Positions 44,301 through 54,260 of a stretch of 64,000 bases of DNA are shown here, in pieces. Under the pieces are notes generated by a model. It was given only the letters and a program-made list of their open reading frames with translations. It did no database searches and was not told the DNA's origin. Numbering within the stretch: position 1 is the first letter of the stretch; every line of letters begins with the position of its first letter. The stretch is from Oharaeibacter diazotrophicus (GTDB taxonomy: Bacteria; Pseudomonadota; Alphaproteobacteria; Rhizobiales; Pleomorphomonadaceae), in assembly GCF_004362745.1 (NCBI RefSeq), contig NZ_SNXY01000006.1, forward strand, positions 62,001 through 126,000, read 5' to 3'. The translations under genes and the position numbers were made by a program.

Positions 44301-44339
44301 GTGGTTCAGCGCCCACTCGGAGAGGTTGAACTTCTTCAT
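41247..44339 (-). CDS. RND efflux permease, TriC-like
   Basis: A 1030-residue RND pump with two sets of membrane spans and large periplasmic loops. The start (MKKFNLSEWALNHRSLLWYF then MNLGREEDPAFTIKTMVIS) and the preceding pair of adaptors resemble TriC of the TriABC pump rather than AcrB. Proton-relay aspartates are in LLVDDAMIAVEMM. ATG 44339 overlaps the adaptor stop (ATGA). No outer membrane TolC partner is encoded here, as for triABC. The C-terminus overlaps the convergent apbE by 88 bp. Regulation is probably by the TetR protein at the head of the operon. Substrates are unknown; detergents and triclosan are known for relatives. Confidence 0.92.
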   Translation of the reverse strand: MKKFNLSEWALNHRSLLWYFMLVFSVAGLFSYMNLGREEDPAFTIKTMVISAAWPGATVEETMKQVTERIEKKLEELPQLDRTRSMTVPGRTTIFVDLRDTTRAKEVADVWVRVRNMVGDIRGEMPSGVTGIGFNDDFGDVYGNIYAFTSDGFGKRELRDYVEDARSKILTVPNVGKVDLIGAEDEVIYLEFSPRQLAAYGITQQTVVDTLQAQNAVAPSGVVEAGPQRVAVRVGGQFTSEQSLRDINLRVNDRFFRLTDVATITRGYADPPSSLFRFDGEPAIGLAVGMKAGANLLVFGEALQEEMNRIEAELPVGIGVHLVSDQPKVVEEAVSGFTKALFEAVAIVLAVSFVSLGLRAGLVVAVAIPLVLAMTFVVMEYAGISLQRISLGALIIALGLLVDDAMIAVEMMVARLEAGDSLRKAATYVYTSTAFPMLTGTLVTVAGFIPVGLNNSAAGEFTFTLFVVIATSLVLSWVVAVLFTPLLGVAILPKTMKQHHGSKGVFGRVFSAMLGWCMRWRWVTIGATLAVFAVSVYAMQFVQQQFFPSSDRTELIVDWNLPQNASIAETSDQIARFEKEQLDANPDVERWSSYVGQGAVRFVLSFDVQPASPAFGQTVIVTKDIAARDRLRAQLSDYLAKTFPNTDAYVKLLDIGPPVGRPVAYRVGGPDIDKVREFALALGNVMATSPHLGVVTFDWNEPARVVKVDVLQDRARQLGISSETIASTLNGIVGGTTATQLRDDVYLIDVVGRAVAAERGSIEGLSNLQLPTGDGRSVPLAAVATFHYEVEQPVVWTRSRVPTVTVRAAISDNLQPATVVERLSGAVDAFRASLPAGYHVEVAGTVEQSAKSQGPIVAVAPLMLFVMATILMIQLQSFSRLVLVFAVAPLALIGVVAALLPSGAPMGFVAILGILALIGILIRNSVILVDQIETLLAEGMEAWHAVREATEHRMRPIMLTAAAASLALIPISREIFWGPMAYAMMGGIIVGTVLTLLFLPALYVAWFRIEAPDETPPTEDASPAEAATSA

Positions 44340-45403
44340 CGTACCGCTCCGTCGATCCTGACGCGCTGCCCTTCGGCGAGGCTGTTCACGCCGGCCGTCA
44401 CCACCCGCTCGCCCTCGGCGAGACCGTCGAGCACGACCCATTGGCCGTCCGGCGCCGGCCGCACCGTCACCGGCCGCGTCGCCACGCTGGCGCCGTCGGC
44501 CGACACCACCCAGACGCGCCGCGCCCCGTCGGCCCCGAACACCGCCGCCTGCGGCAGCGCCAGGAAGCCGGCGTCGTCGCCGGGCAGCGCCACGGTCACG
44601 ATCGAACCGAGCCGGAACCGATCGTCGGGGCTGTCGAGCGCGATCTTGACGCGCCGCGTCCGCGTCACCGGATCGGCCAGCGGCGCGATCTCGCGAACGG
44701 CGCCTGCCGCCACGATCGCCGGGGCGAGTTGGAGGCGCACCTGCAGCGCCGTGCCGAGCGCGAGGCGCCCGGCCATGGCGTCCGGCAGGTCGACGACGGC
44801 GTCGCGCCGGTCGGGGCTCGCCACCGTCACCACCGACTGGCCGGCGGCGACGACCTGTCCGGGCTCGGCCGACACCGCGGTGACGACGCCGTCGAACTCG
44901 GCGACCAGGCTGGCGTAGCCGAGCTGTTCGCGCGCCTTGGCGAGCGCGGCCATCGCCTGGGTCGCCGCCGAACGCGCCGCCTCCAGCGCCTGGACGGCGT
45001 TGTCGAGGTCGGCCTGGGTCGCCGTGTTGCTCTGCCGGAGCGCGCGCTGGCGCGCCTCGACGCCGACGGCGTTGGCGAGCGTGGCGTTGGCGCCGGTGGC
45101 CGCGGCCTCGGCGGAATCGACCGCCTGCTGCAGCACGGTGGTCTCGAGGGCGGCGAGCCGCTCGCCCTTGCGCACGAGGTCGCCGACGTCGACGTCGCGG
45201 GCGACCATGCGGCCGAGGATGCGGAAGCTGTAGTCGGTGCTGACCCTGGGATCGACGACGCCGGTGAACACCGGCGCCTGATCGCGGAACGGGCGGATCT
45301 CTACGGACTTGACGGGCCGCGGCGGCGCCTCTGCGGCCGGTTCGTCCGGTTGGCAGGCGGCGAGCGGCAGGGCGAGTCCCGCGGCGAGGAGGAGGCGGAT
45401 CAT
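44336..45403 (-). CDS. RND membrane-fusion lipoprotein, second adaptor
   Basis: A 355-residue periplasmic adaptor with a lipobox (LPLAAC, C17), a biotinyl-lipoyl hybrid motif around FSFRILGRMVARDVDVGDLV, a short helical hairpin (VDSAEAAATGANATLANA to ARSAATQAMAALAKA) and a beta-barrel/membrane-proximal part. It bridges the pump to the outer membrane channel. Coupled by 4-bp overlaps to the upstream adaptor and the downstream pump gene. Confidence 0.9.
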   Translation of the reverse strand: MIRLLLAAGLALPLAACQPDEPAAEAPPRPVKSVEIRPFRDQAPVFTGVVDPRVSTDYSFRILGRMVARDVDVGDLVRKGERLAALETTVLQQAVDSAEAAATGANATLANAVGVEARQRALRQSNTATQADLDNAVQALEAARSAATQAMAALAKAREQLGYASLVAEFDGVVTAVSAEPGQVVAAGQSVVTVASPDRRDAVVDLPDAMAGRLALGTALQVRLQLAPAIVAAGAVREIAPLADPVTRTRRVKIALDSPDDRFRLGSIVTVALPGDDAGFLALPQAAVFGADGARRVWVVSADGASVATRPVTVRPAPDGQWVVLDGLAEGERVVTAGVNSLAEGQRVRIDGAVR

Positions 45404-46497
45404 CGGGACGCGGTCTCCTCTGCGACGGTGACGGCCTCGCCGGGCCGGAGCAGCGTGGTGCCGCCGACGACCACCCGGTCGCCGGCCGCGAGGCCGCCGT
45501 CGACGACGACGGCGTCGGTCCGGTAGGAGCCGACCACCACCGGCCGGGGCGTCACCACGCCGCTCGCCGGATCGAATACCCACACCGCGGGCTTGCCGCC
45601 GGCGGTCGTCAGCGCGGCGGGCGGTACCACGACGACGTCGGCGCGGGCGACGGTGCCGGTGCCGCTGACCGCGGCGCCGAGGGTCATCGCCGCCGGTGCG
45701 TCGTCGAGACCGATCTTGACGCGCACCGTACCGGTGCCGGCGTCGACGCTCGGCGCGATCTGGCGCACCCGGCCGCTGGTCGCGACCGAGGGATCGCTCA
45801 CCAAGGCCACCGCGATCGTCGCCGGTTCGCCGGCGGTCTGGTCGAGCAGCAGGCCCTCGTAGATGTCGAACAGGGCGTCGCGCGGGCCGTCCCAGGCGAT
45901 CGTGAACACGGTCGCCGCCGCCTGCGCGGTCTCGCCGACGTCGAGCAGCCGCTGGGTGACGACGCCGTCGGCGTCGGCGGCGAGATCGGTGTAGGTCAGC
46001 GACTCCTCGGCGCTGGCGAGCTGCGCCCGCGCGGACTCGGCCCCGGCCACCGCGACCTTCAGCGTCCGATCGGCCTGTTCGAAGTCGCGGCGCGTGGTGA
46101 AGCCCTGGTCGAGCAGCGCCTTCGAGCGGTCGAAGGCAGCCTTCGCCTGCCGGACCTGCGCGTCCGCGGCGTCGACGCCCGCCCGGGCCGACTGCACGTC
46201 GGCGGTCTGGGTCTCGACGTCGAGCCTCGCCAGCACCTGCCCCTTGCGGACGCGGTCACCGACGTCGACCAGCCGCTCGACGATCCGTCCGCTGGTGCGG
46301 AAGGAGAGGGCGGTCTCGGTGCGGGCCGCGATCGTACCGGTCAGCGTCACGGTCCGGTCGAGCCGGGTCGGCACGACCTCGACCACCTGGACCGCCGGCC
46401 GACGCGGCCCCGGGCCGGACGACTCCGGCTGGCAGGCCGCCAAGAGGGGAACGAGTGCGGCCGTGGTGAGGCCGAGGAGGAATGGTCGCCTTGTCAC
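45400..46497 (-). CDS. RND membrane-fusion lipoprotein, first adaptor
   Basis: A 365-residue adaptor lipoprotein (LAAC lipobox, C22; GTG 46497). The lipoyl half-motif ALSFRTSGRIVERLVDVGDR, a hairpin helix pair (VDAADAQVRQAKAAFDRSKA) and AADADGVVTQRLLDVGET follow the usual order. Sequence differs clearly from the second adaptor, so this is a two-adaptor pump as in TriA/TriB and not a recent duplication. It heads the operon and faces the TetR gene across a 134-bp region. Confidence 0.9.
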   Translation of the reverse strand: MTRRPFLLGLTTAALVPLLAACQPESSGPGPRRPAVQVVEVVPTRLDRTVTLTGTIAARTETALSFRTSGRIVERLVDVGDRVRKGQVLARLDVETQTADVQSARAGVDAADAQVRQAKAAFDRSKALLDQGFTTRRDFEQADRTLKVAVAGAESARAQLASAEESLTYTDLAADADGVVTQRLLDVGETAQAAATVFTIAWDGPRDALFDIYEGLLLDQTAGEPATIAVALVSDPSVATSGRVRQIAPSVDAGTGTVRVKIGLDDAPAAMTLGAAVSGTGTVARADVVVVPPAALTTAGGKPAVWVFDPASGVVTPRPVVVGSYRTDAVVVDGGLAAGDRVVVGGTTLLRPGEAVTVAEETASR

Positions 46498-46595
46498 GGT
46501 TCGCCTCGAAGCTCCGGGTTTCCGCGAATGTCCAATCTTACGTCGGAGTGCCTAACGAACCGACGACCGAGTTGCGAAACCAGTGGGTTTCCGTA

Positions 46596-46628
46596 TTGAC
46601 AGGAAACGGATCGGTTTCCAAATGTCAA
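46596..46628. promoter_or_regulatory. Divergent promoter/operator between the RND operon and tetR
   Basis: A plus-strand TTGACA (46596–46601) and a minus-strand TTGACA (read from 46628 to 46623) flank the dyad GGAAAC-N6-GTTTCC (46602–46619). A further GTTTCC lies at 46588–46593. The dyad fits a TetR dimer and would occlude both -35 elements. On the plus strand a -10 placed 16–17 bp on (around 46618–46624) puts the transcription start within a few bases of the tetR ATG. Confidence 0.65.
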
Positions 46629-46631
46629 GCC

Positions 46632-47387
46632 ATGACGACCCGACCGCCATCACGACTTCCGGAGCGCCGTCCCGCCGGCCGTCCGCCGACGCTGCCGGAC
46701 GACGAGCGTCGTGCGCGCATCCACGCCGCAGCCGAGACGCTCTTCGTCGAAAAGGGCTACGCCGCCACCAGCATGGACGACGTCGCCCGCGCCTGCGGCA
46801 TGTCGAAGAAGACGATCTACCGCCTGTTCGACCACAAGCAGTCGCTGTTCGCCGCCATCGTCGACGAGGCGATCGACGGCCTGCCCGCGCACGATCTCGG
46901 CGAGGACGCCTCCCGGCTCGACGGCGCGGCGCTGCTCGGCCGCGTCCTCCTCGACCTCGCGACCATGCTGCTGCACCCCCGTCGCATGGCGATCGCCCGC
47001 CTCGTCGTCGCGGAGGGGCCGCAGGCGCCGGAACTCGCCGAGAGTCTCGAGGCGCGCGGGATCGTCCGCGCCGACGCCGTGCTCGCCGACGCCCTGGCCG
47101 CGCTCCACCGGCGCGGGTTGATCGCCGGTCCCGTCGACGACGAGCTCCGCGACATCCTGCTCGGCGCCGTCGTCGGTGACCTCGCCTTCATGGTGATGGC
47201 CGGGCTCGCCGCGCCGCCTGCGGCGGACGTCCTCGAGGCCCGTGTCGCCCGCGTCCTCGCGCTGGTGGGACCTGCGCTGTTCGGTCGATCCCGGACGCGG
47301 GCCGGGGGGGCCGTCAGGTGGCGAGTTCGGGCAAGTCGCGGAAGAGCTCCAGCGCCTCCGGGTTCGCCAGCGCCTCGCGGTTCTTGA
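46632..47387 (+). CDS. TetR-family repressor of the RND pump
   Basis: A 251-residue TetR regulator. After a Pro/Arg-rich start the HTH lies at about 27–73 ([40 protein letters not shown]), followed by a helical ligand domain of the TetR_C type. ATG 46632 lacks a ribosome binding site, but the promoter geometry suggests a leaderless transcript. Divergent placement next to the two-adaptor pump points to local repression relieved by pump substrates. The last 30 residues are Arg/Pro-rich and antisense to the 3' end of the acetoacetyl-CoA synthetase gene (74-bp overlap), so a stop may have been lost. Confidence 0.9.
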   Translation: MTTRPPSRLPERRPAGRPPTLPDDERRARIHAAAETLFVEKGYAATSMDDVARACGMSKKTIYRLFDHKQSLFAAIVDEAIDGLPAHDLGEDASRLDGAALLGRVLLDLATMLLHPRRMAIARLVVAEGPQAPELAESLEARGIVRADAVLADALAALHRRGLIAGPVDDELRDILLGAVVGDLAFMVMAGLAAPPAADVLEARVARVLALVGPALFGRSRTRAGGAVRWRVRASRGRAPAPPGSPAPRGS

Positions 47388-49275
47388 CGGTGCGGCCGGC
47401 GACGACGTCGCGCACGGCGAGTTCGGTGATCTTGCCGGACTTGGTCCGCGGGATGTCGGCGACGGCGACGATCTTCGCCGGCACGTGCCGCGGCGAGGCG
47501 CCGGCGCGGATCCGCTCGCGGATGCGGCGGTCGAGCGCGGCGTCCAGCGTCGCGCCGGGCGCGAGCCGCACGAACAGGATGACGCGGACGTCGCCGGCGA
47601 AGTCCTGGCCGATCGCCAGCGCTTCGACCACCTCGGGGATCTGCTCGACCTCGGCGTAGATCTCCGCGGTGCCGATCCGCACGCCGCCCGGGTTCAGCGT
47701 CGCGTCGGAGCGGCCGTGGATCACCAGCCCGCCGTGCGCCGTCGTCTCGGCGAAGTCGCCGTGGCACCAGACGCCCGGGAAGCGCTCGAAATAGGCGGCG
47801 CGGTATTTCGCGCCGTCCGGATCGTTCCAGAAGCCGAGCGGCATCGTCGGGAATGGCTTGACGCAGACCAGTTCGCCCTTCTCGCCGACCGGGGCGCGCC
47901 GGCCGTCGTCCGTCCACACCTCGACGGCCATGCCGAGGCCGGGGCCTTGGATCTCGCCCTTGAAGACCGGGCGGGTCGGGTCGCCGAGCACGAAGCTGGA
48001 GACGATGTCGGTGCCCCCCGAGATCGAGGCGAGGTGCAGGTCCGTCTTGATGTCGCGGTACACGAAGTCGAAGCTCTCCGGGGCGAGCGGCGACCCGGTC
48101 GAGGCGAGCGCCCGGACGGTGCCGAGCCGGAAGCGCTCGCGCGGCACCAGGCCGGACTTCTTCACCGCGTCGATGTACTTGGCCGAGGTGCCGAACAGGG
48201 TCGTGCCCTCGGCGTCGGCATAGTCGAACAGCACCTCGGGGCCGGGGTGGAACGGCGAGCCGTCGTAGAGCAGCAGCGTCGCCCCGCGCGACAGCGCGGA
48301 GACCAGCCAGTTCCACATCATCCAGCCGAGGGTGGTGAAGTAGAACACCCGGTCGCCCGGCCGGGTGTCGGCGTGCAGGGCGTGTTCCTTGAGATGCTGC
48401 AGCAGCACGCCGCCGGCGCGGTGGACGATGCACTTCGGCACGCCCGTCGTGCCGGAGGAGTAGAGGATGTAGAGCGGGTGGTCGAACGGCAGCCGCTCGA
48501 ATTTCGGCCGTCTCGCCTCGAAAGGCGCCAGGAAGGCCGGGAGGGTGGTCGCCCGGGGCAGGCCGGTGGCGAGCGTTTCGGCCTCGCCCAGGATGTCGAG
48601 CACGACGACCGTTCGCGCGGAGGGCAACTGCGGCACGATCTCGCCGAGCTTGTCGCCGATCGGGCAGCGCTTGCCGGCGTACCAGTAACCGTCGACCGTG
48701 AAGAGCACCTTCGGCTCGATCTGGCCGAAGCGGTCGAGCACGCCGCGCGGGCCGAAGTCCGGCGACGCGGACGACCAGACAGCGCCGATGGAGCTGGCGG
48801 CGAGCATGGCCGCGACGGCTTCGGGCACGTTCGGCAGGAGGCCCGCGACCCTGTCGCCGACGCCGACGCCGGCCGCGACGAGCGCCTGCTGAAGCCGCGA
48901 CACGAGCGCGGCGAGGTCGCCCCACGACAGGCGTCCCGTCGCCTTGTCCTCGGCGCGGAACACGACGGCGTCGTCTTCGGGCGCGCCCGGCCGGGCGAGC
49001 AGATTCTCGGCGAAGTTCAGCGTGGCGTCCGGGAAGAATCGGGCGCCGGGCATCCGGTCGCCGTCGACGAGACGGCGTTCGCCCTTGTCGCCGACCACGC
49101 CGCAGAAGTCCCAGACCGCTTCCCAGAACGCGGCCGGCTCGGCGATCGACCACGCGTGCAGCGCGACGCCGTCGGAAAGCGGGATCCCGAACCGCTCCGC
49201 GCAGAAGCCGCGGAACGCCGTCATCGCCGTCGCGGCCGCCCGTTCCGGCGAGGGGCTCCAGAGCAGTTCCGCCAT
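47314..49275 (-). CDS. aacS: Acetoacetyl-CoA synthetase
   Basis: A 653-residue adenylate-forming ligase that activates acetoacetate to acetoacetyl-CoA, feeding polyhydroxybutyrate or ketone metabolism. Landmarks: [11 protein letters not shown] start, [32 protein letters not shown], the P-loop [10 protein letters not shown] (272–281), [12 protein letters not shown], and the C-terminal Lys in [17 protein letters not shown] 49275 follows GGGAGAAC. Monocistronic. A secreted PHB-depolymerase-like gene lies 20 kb away. Confidence 0.94.
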   Translation of the reverse strand: MAELLWSPSPERAAATAMTAFRGFCAERFGIPLSDGVALHAWSIAEPAAFWEAVWDFCGVVGDKGERRLVDGDRMPGARFFPDATLNFAENLLARPGAPEDDAVVFRAEDKATGRLSWGDLAALVSRLQQALVAAGVGVGDRVAGLLPNVPEAVAAMLAASSIGAVWSSASPDFGPRGVLDRFGQIEPKVLFTVDGYWYAGKRCPIGDKLGEIVPQLPSARTVVVLDILGEAETLATGLPRATTLPAFLAPFEARRPKFERLPFDHPLYILYSSGTTGVPKCIVHRAGGVLLQHLKEHALHADTRPGDRVFYFTTLGWMMWNWLVSALSRGATLLLYDGSPFHPGPEVLFDYADAEGTTLFGTSAKYIDAVKKSGLVPRERFRLGTVRALASTGSPLAPESFDFVYRDIKTDLHLASISGGTDIVSSFVLGDPTRPVFKGEIQGPGLGMAVEVWTDDGRRAPVGEKGELVCVKPFPTMPLGFWNDPDGAKYRAAYFERFPGVWCHGDFAETTAHGGLVIHGRSDATLNPGGVRIGTAEIYAEVEQIPEVVEALAIGQDFAGDVRVILFVRLAPGATLDAALDRRIRERIRAGASPRHVPAKIVAVADIPRTKSGKITELAVRDVVAGRTVKNREALANPEALELFRDLPELAT

Positions 49276-49366
49276 GTTCTCCCGTCCCGTCCCGCTGCCG
49301 CGCCTCGCCCGGCGCGGCCCAGCATGGCCTTGCCGGGTGTCGCAGGGCAAGCGCCGCCGGCCGATT

Positions 49367-51721
49367 TCACGCCTCGCCGCGCCAGCCGAGCAGGCGCATG
49401 GCGTTGGCGGTCACGATCACCGTGGCGCCGGTGTCGGCGAGGATCGCCGGCCAGAGGCCGGTGACGCCGGCGACGGTCGTGACCAGGAACACCGCCTTCA
49501 GGCCGAGGGCGATCGTGATGTTCTGTCGGATGTTGGCCATGGTCGCCCGCGACAGCCGGATCATCGCGGCGACGTCGCCGACCCGGCCGTGAAGAACCGC
49601 GGCGTCGGCGGTCTCGAGCGCGACGTCGGTGCCACCGCCCATGGCGATGCCGACGTCGGCGGCGGCGAGCGCCGGCGCGTCGTTGATGCCGTCGCCGACC
49701 TTGCCGACCCGCCTCCCGCCGGCCTGGAGTTCGCGGACGATGCGCTGCTTGTCGGCGGGCAGCAGTTCGGCGCGGTGGTCGATCCCGAGCGTCGCCGCCA
49801 CCGCCGCGGCGGTGCGGGCGTTGTCGCCGGTCAGCATCACCGGCGCGACGCCGGCCGCCTTCAGCGCGTCGAGCCCGCGGCGGGCGTCGGCGCGCGGCTC
49901 GTCGCGCATGGCGATCCAGCCGGCGACCCGGCCGTCGCGGACCACTACCGCGACCGACTTGCCCTCGCCGCCGCGGGCCGCGAAGGCGTCGCGCTCGGCC
50001 GCGCCGACGACGCCGATGGCTTCCGCCGCGGCCGGCGAGATCAACTGGACCTCGACGCCGTCCACCGTCCCGCGGACGCCCTTGCCGGGCAGGGCGGCGA
50101 CCGCGCCGGCGGCGGGGACGGCGATGCCGTCGGCGGCGGCACGGGCGAGGATCGCGACCGCGAGCGGGTGGCTCGACCCGGCCTCGAGTGCGGCGGCGAG
50201 CGCGAGCACGTCCGGCACCCTGGCGTCGCCGACCGCCGCGACGTCGGTCACCACCGGCCGGCCCTCGGTCAGAGTGCCGGTCTTGTCGAGCGCGACCGTG
50301 GTCAGGCGCCCGACCTGTTCCAGCACCGCACCGCCCTTCATCAAGAGGCCGCGGCGGGCGCCGGCGGCGAGTCCGGCCGCGATCGCGGCCGGCGTCGAGA
50401 TCACAAGCGCGCAGGGGCAGCCGATCAGCAGGATGGCCAAGCCCTTGTAGACCCAGGCGTTCCAGTCGCCGCCAGCGACCAGCGGCGGCAGCACCGCCAC
50501 CGCCGTCGCCACCGCGACGACACCCGGCGTGTACCAACGCGCGAACCGGTCGATGAAGCGCTCGGTCGGCGCCTTGGCCTCCTGCGCCTCCTCGACCAGA
50601 CGGACCACGCGGGCGATGGTGTTGTCCGCGGCGGCCGCGGTGACGCGGACGCGCAGGAGGCCCTCGCCGTTGATCGTGCCGGCGAAGACGGGATCGCCGA
50701 CGGTCTTGGCCTTCGGCACGCTCTCGCCGGTCACCGGGGCCTCGTCGACCGCGCTCGCCCCCTCGACGATCGCGCCGTCGGCGGCGATCCGGTCGCCGGG
50801 CCGGACCGCGATCACCGCGCCGACGGCGAGATCGGCCGCCGGCACCTCGACGAGTGCGCCGTCGCGCTCGAGCCGTGCCGTCGCCGGCACCAGGGCCGCG
50901 AGGCCGCGGATCGACGCCCGCGCCCGTGCCGCCGCGACGCCCTCCAGCACCTCGCCGACCAGGAACAGGAACACCACCGCCGCCGCCTCCTCGGCGGCGC
51001 CGATGACGACGGCACCGACCGCGGCGATCGTCATCAGCATCTCGATCGAGAAGGGTGAGCCGTAGCGGGCGGCGACGACCGCCCGCCGCGCGATCGGCAC
51101 CAGTCCGACCGCAAGCGCCGCCAGGAACGCCCACGGTCCGACCGCCGGGGCGAGGTGGCCGAGGGCGTAGGCGAGCGCGAGGGCGGCACCGCAGGCGATC
51201 GCCAGCCGCGCCTTGGCCGACGCCCACCACGGGCCGTCCGAGGGGCCGTGGTCGTGGCCGTGGAGGCCGGCGGCGACAGTGGGCGAGGGGGGGGACGGGG
51301 TGTGATGGGTGTGGCTATGGGCTTGGCGTGGCGCGTGATTTTCGTGTCGGCCACCATGGTCATGGTCATGGTCATGGTCATGGGCGTGGCGGTGCCCGTG
51401 ATCGTTTCCGGCACCGTGGTGGTGATCGTGCCCGTGGTCGTGCCCGGCGCAGCAGCCTTCGGCCGCCGGCGCCGCCGGCCGGGTCGCGGCGGGGCGCGCG
51501 GCCACCGGCATCACCGGATAGCCGAGGCGGGTGATCGTGGCGGCGAGGCCGTCGAGGTCGGCATCGCCGGCGTGGGTCACGGTCATCGACGCGGCCGTGA
51601 CCGAGACGGTGACATCCTCGACGCCGCCGAAGCGGCGGGCGGCGGTCTCCACCTTCAGGGCGCAGCCGGCGCAGTCCATGCCCTCGACTCGGAAGCGCGT
51701 CTTCGTGGTCGGTGCGGTCAT
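49367..51721 (-). CDS. P1B-type Zn/Cd/Pb-exporting ATPase
   Basis: A 784-residue heavy-metal ATPase of the ZntA/CadA type. One N-terminal HMA domain has GMDCAGC (14–20), then CC (90–91). A long His/Asp/Gly-rich linker (about 94–158) follows, unusually large and probably metal-buffering. Core motifs: TGES (331–334), CPC (435–437) in the membrane metal site, DKTGT (479–483, phosphorylated Asp), HP in SSHPLAVAI and [13 protein letters not shown] 51721 is preceded by AAGGA. It diverges from a ZntR-like MerR regulator whose promoter has the long spacer typical of that control. Confidence 0.94.
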   Translation of the reverse strand: MTAPTTKTRFRVEGMDCAGCALKVETAARRFGGVEDVTVSVTAASMTVTHAGDADLDGLAATITRLGYPVMPVAARPAATRPAAPAAEGCCAGHDHGHDHHHGAGNDHGHRHAHDHDHDHDHGGRHENHAPRQAHSHTHHTPSPPSPTVAAGLHGHDHGPSDGPWWASAKARLAIACGAALALAYALGHLAPAVGPWAFLAALAVGLVPIARRAVVAARYGSPFSIEMLMTIAAVGAVVIGAAEEAAAVVFLFLVGEVLEGVAAARARASIRGLAALVPATARLERDGALVEVPAADLAVGAVIAVRPGDRIAADGAIVEGASAVDEAPVTGESVPKAKTVGDPVFAGTINGEGLLRVRVTAAAADNTIARVVRLVEEAQEAKAPTERFIDRFARWYTPGVVAVATAVAVLPPLVAGGDWNAWVYKGLAILLIGCPCALVISTPAAIAAGLAAGARRGLLMKGGAVLEQVGRLTTVALDKTGTLTEGRPVVTDVAAVGDARVPDVLALAAALEAGSSHPLAVAILARAAADGIAVPAAGAVAALPGKGVRGTVDGVEVQLISPAAAEAIGVVGAAERDAFAARGGEGKSVAVVVRDGRVAGWIAMRDEPRADARRGLDALKAAGVAPVMLTGDNARTAAAVAATLGIDHRAELLPADKQRIVRELQAGGRRVGKVGDGINDAPALAAADVGIAMGGGTDVALETADAAVLHGRVGDVAAMIRLSRATMANIRQNITIALGLKAVFLVTTVAGVTGLWPAILADTGATVIVTANAMRLLGWRGEA

Positions 51722-51751
51722 GTCCGGGGTCCTTGCGGTTCGCATGGAGCG

Positions 51752-51782
51752 ACCCTAGATCCTCCAGCGACTAGAGGAGCAA
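51752..51782 (-). promoter_or_regulatory. MerR-type promoter of the P1B ATPase gene
   Basis: On the minus strand TTGCTC (51782–51777) and TAGGGT (51757–51752) are separated by 19 bp that hold the near-perfect dyad CCTCTAG-TCG-CTGGAGG. An over-long spacer with a central dyad is the hallmark of promoters activated by MerR-family metal sensors. The ATPase start is 30 bp downstream. Confidence 0.75.
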
Positions 51783-51790
51783 GACCGAAA

Positions 51791-52243
51791 ATGACAGGCC
51801 CGGTTCCGATCGGCGAGGCCGCACGCGTGAGCGGGGTGAAGGTGCCGACCATCCGCTACTACGAGGAGGTCGGGCTCCTGCCCGAGCCCCCGCGCACGGA
51901 GGGCAATCGCCGGCTCTACGGCGACAAGCATTTGAAAAGGCTGGCGTTCATCCGCCACGCCCGCGAGCTCGGCTTCGAGGTCGACGCGATCCGCACGCTG
52001 CTCGACCTCCAGGACGATCCCGGCCAGTCCTGTTCGCCGGCCGATTCGATCGCGAGGGTCCGGCTCCGCGACGTCGAGGCCAGGATCGCGCGGCTGACCG
52101 CGCTGAAGGCCGAACTCGAACGGATGATCGCCGGTTGCTGTGCCGGCACGGTGGCGGATTGCCGGGTGATCGAGGCGCTCGCCGGCGACCACCCGCATCC
52201 CGCAGGTCCGGGTCAGGCCTCGTCGGCGCTGTCCTTCAAATAG
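51791..52243 (+). CDS. MerR-family metal sensor, ZntR/CadR/PbrR-like
   Basis: A 150-residue MerR regulator. The winged helix begins PIGEAARVSGVKVPTIRYYE (about 6–25) and the dimerisation helix spans about 84–114. Metal ligands C81, C116/C117 and C124 (the GCCAGTVADCRVIEAL loop) match the ZntR/PbrR arrangement, indicating Zn, Cd or Pb sensing. It diverges from the ATPase gene and overlaps the convergent DUF3297 gene by 31 bp. ATG 51791 has GGAG about 11 bases ahead. Confidence 0.92.
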   Translation: MTGPVPIGEAARVSGVKVPTIRYYEEVGLLPEPPRTEGNRRLYGDKHLKRLAFIRHARELGFEVDAIRTLLDLQDDPGQSCSPADSIARVRLRDVEARIARLTALKAELERMIAGCCAGTVADCRVIEALAGDHPHPAGPGQASSALSFK

Positions 52244-52461
52244 GGCTCGACCCGGCCTTTCAGCTTCAGCGTCAAGGGGTTGCCGCGGCGGTCGCGGGCG
52301 GTGCCAGCGGCGACGCGGATCCAGCCCTCGCTGACGCAGTATTCCTCGACGTTGGTCTTCTCGGTGCCGTTGAAGCGGATGCCGACGCCGCGCTGCAACA
52401 GCTCGGAATCGTGGAACGGGCTCGACGGATCGGAGGAGAGACGGTCGGGAAGCTCGGCCAT
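52213..52461 (-). CDS. DUF3297 family small protein
   Basis: An 82-residue protein matching DUF3297: DRLSSDPSSPFHDSELLQRG, VGIRFNGTEKTNVEEYCVSE and KLKGRVEPYLKD. Members are small and glutathione-synthase-annotated in places, but the real function is unknown. ATG 52461 was chosen over the open upstream frame because it gives the family start (MAELPDRLSS). Its 3' end overlaps the MerR gene. Confidence 0.88.
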   Translation of the reverse strand: MAELPDRLSSDPSSPFHDSELLQRGVGIRFNGTEKTNVEEYCVSEGWIRVAAGTARDRRGNPLTLKLKGRVEPYLKDSADEA

Positions 52462-52568
52462 GGGGCCCTCGCGCGGTTGGGGACGGGTGGACGGATCGGC
52501 GATCCCTTTAGCCGTCGCCGCCGCCATTGCCAACCATTCGTCAACCGACCGACAACCGATCGCCAACA

Positions 52569-52607
52569 CGGGGCGGGCCGCGGCGTCGTCCGCCGCGGCC
52601 CGCCCCG
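52569..52607 (-). terminator. Very stable 17-bp hairpin downstream of mmsA
   Basis: A perfect 17-bp GC stem (arms 52569–52585 and 52591–52607) with a 5-nt loop starts 24 bp after the mmsA stop on the minus strand, followed by GTGTTGGCG. No T-run is seen, so termination may be factor-assisted, or the hairpin may protect the mmsA mRNA 3' end. Confidence 0.6.
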
Positions 52608-52630
52608 GTCGCCGGTCCGGTCGACCCGTA

Positions 52631-54130
<1,500 letters not shown>

Positions 54131-54260
54131 CGCCGCTCTCCCGCTTCGGCGCGCCCTGCCGGCGGCCGTGATGGCGAGCGTTGTCGCGCTTCATTCGGTG
54201 CACAGCAACGTGCTATTCTGCGGATCAATTGTGCGTGGATCGTAGAACGAGGCACCGGCG

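Noticed and set aside
40521-44918. Very long plus-strand open frame (about 1,465 codons)
   Set aside because: It is antisense to the RND pump and adaptor genes and overlaps apbE in another frame; composition is Arg/Asp/His-rich without domains, a by-product of GC-rich codon usage.
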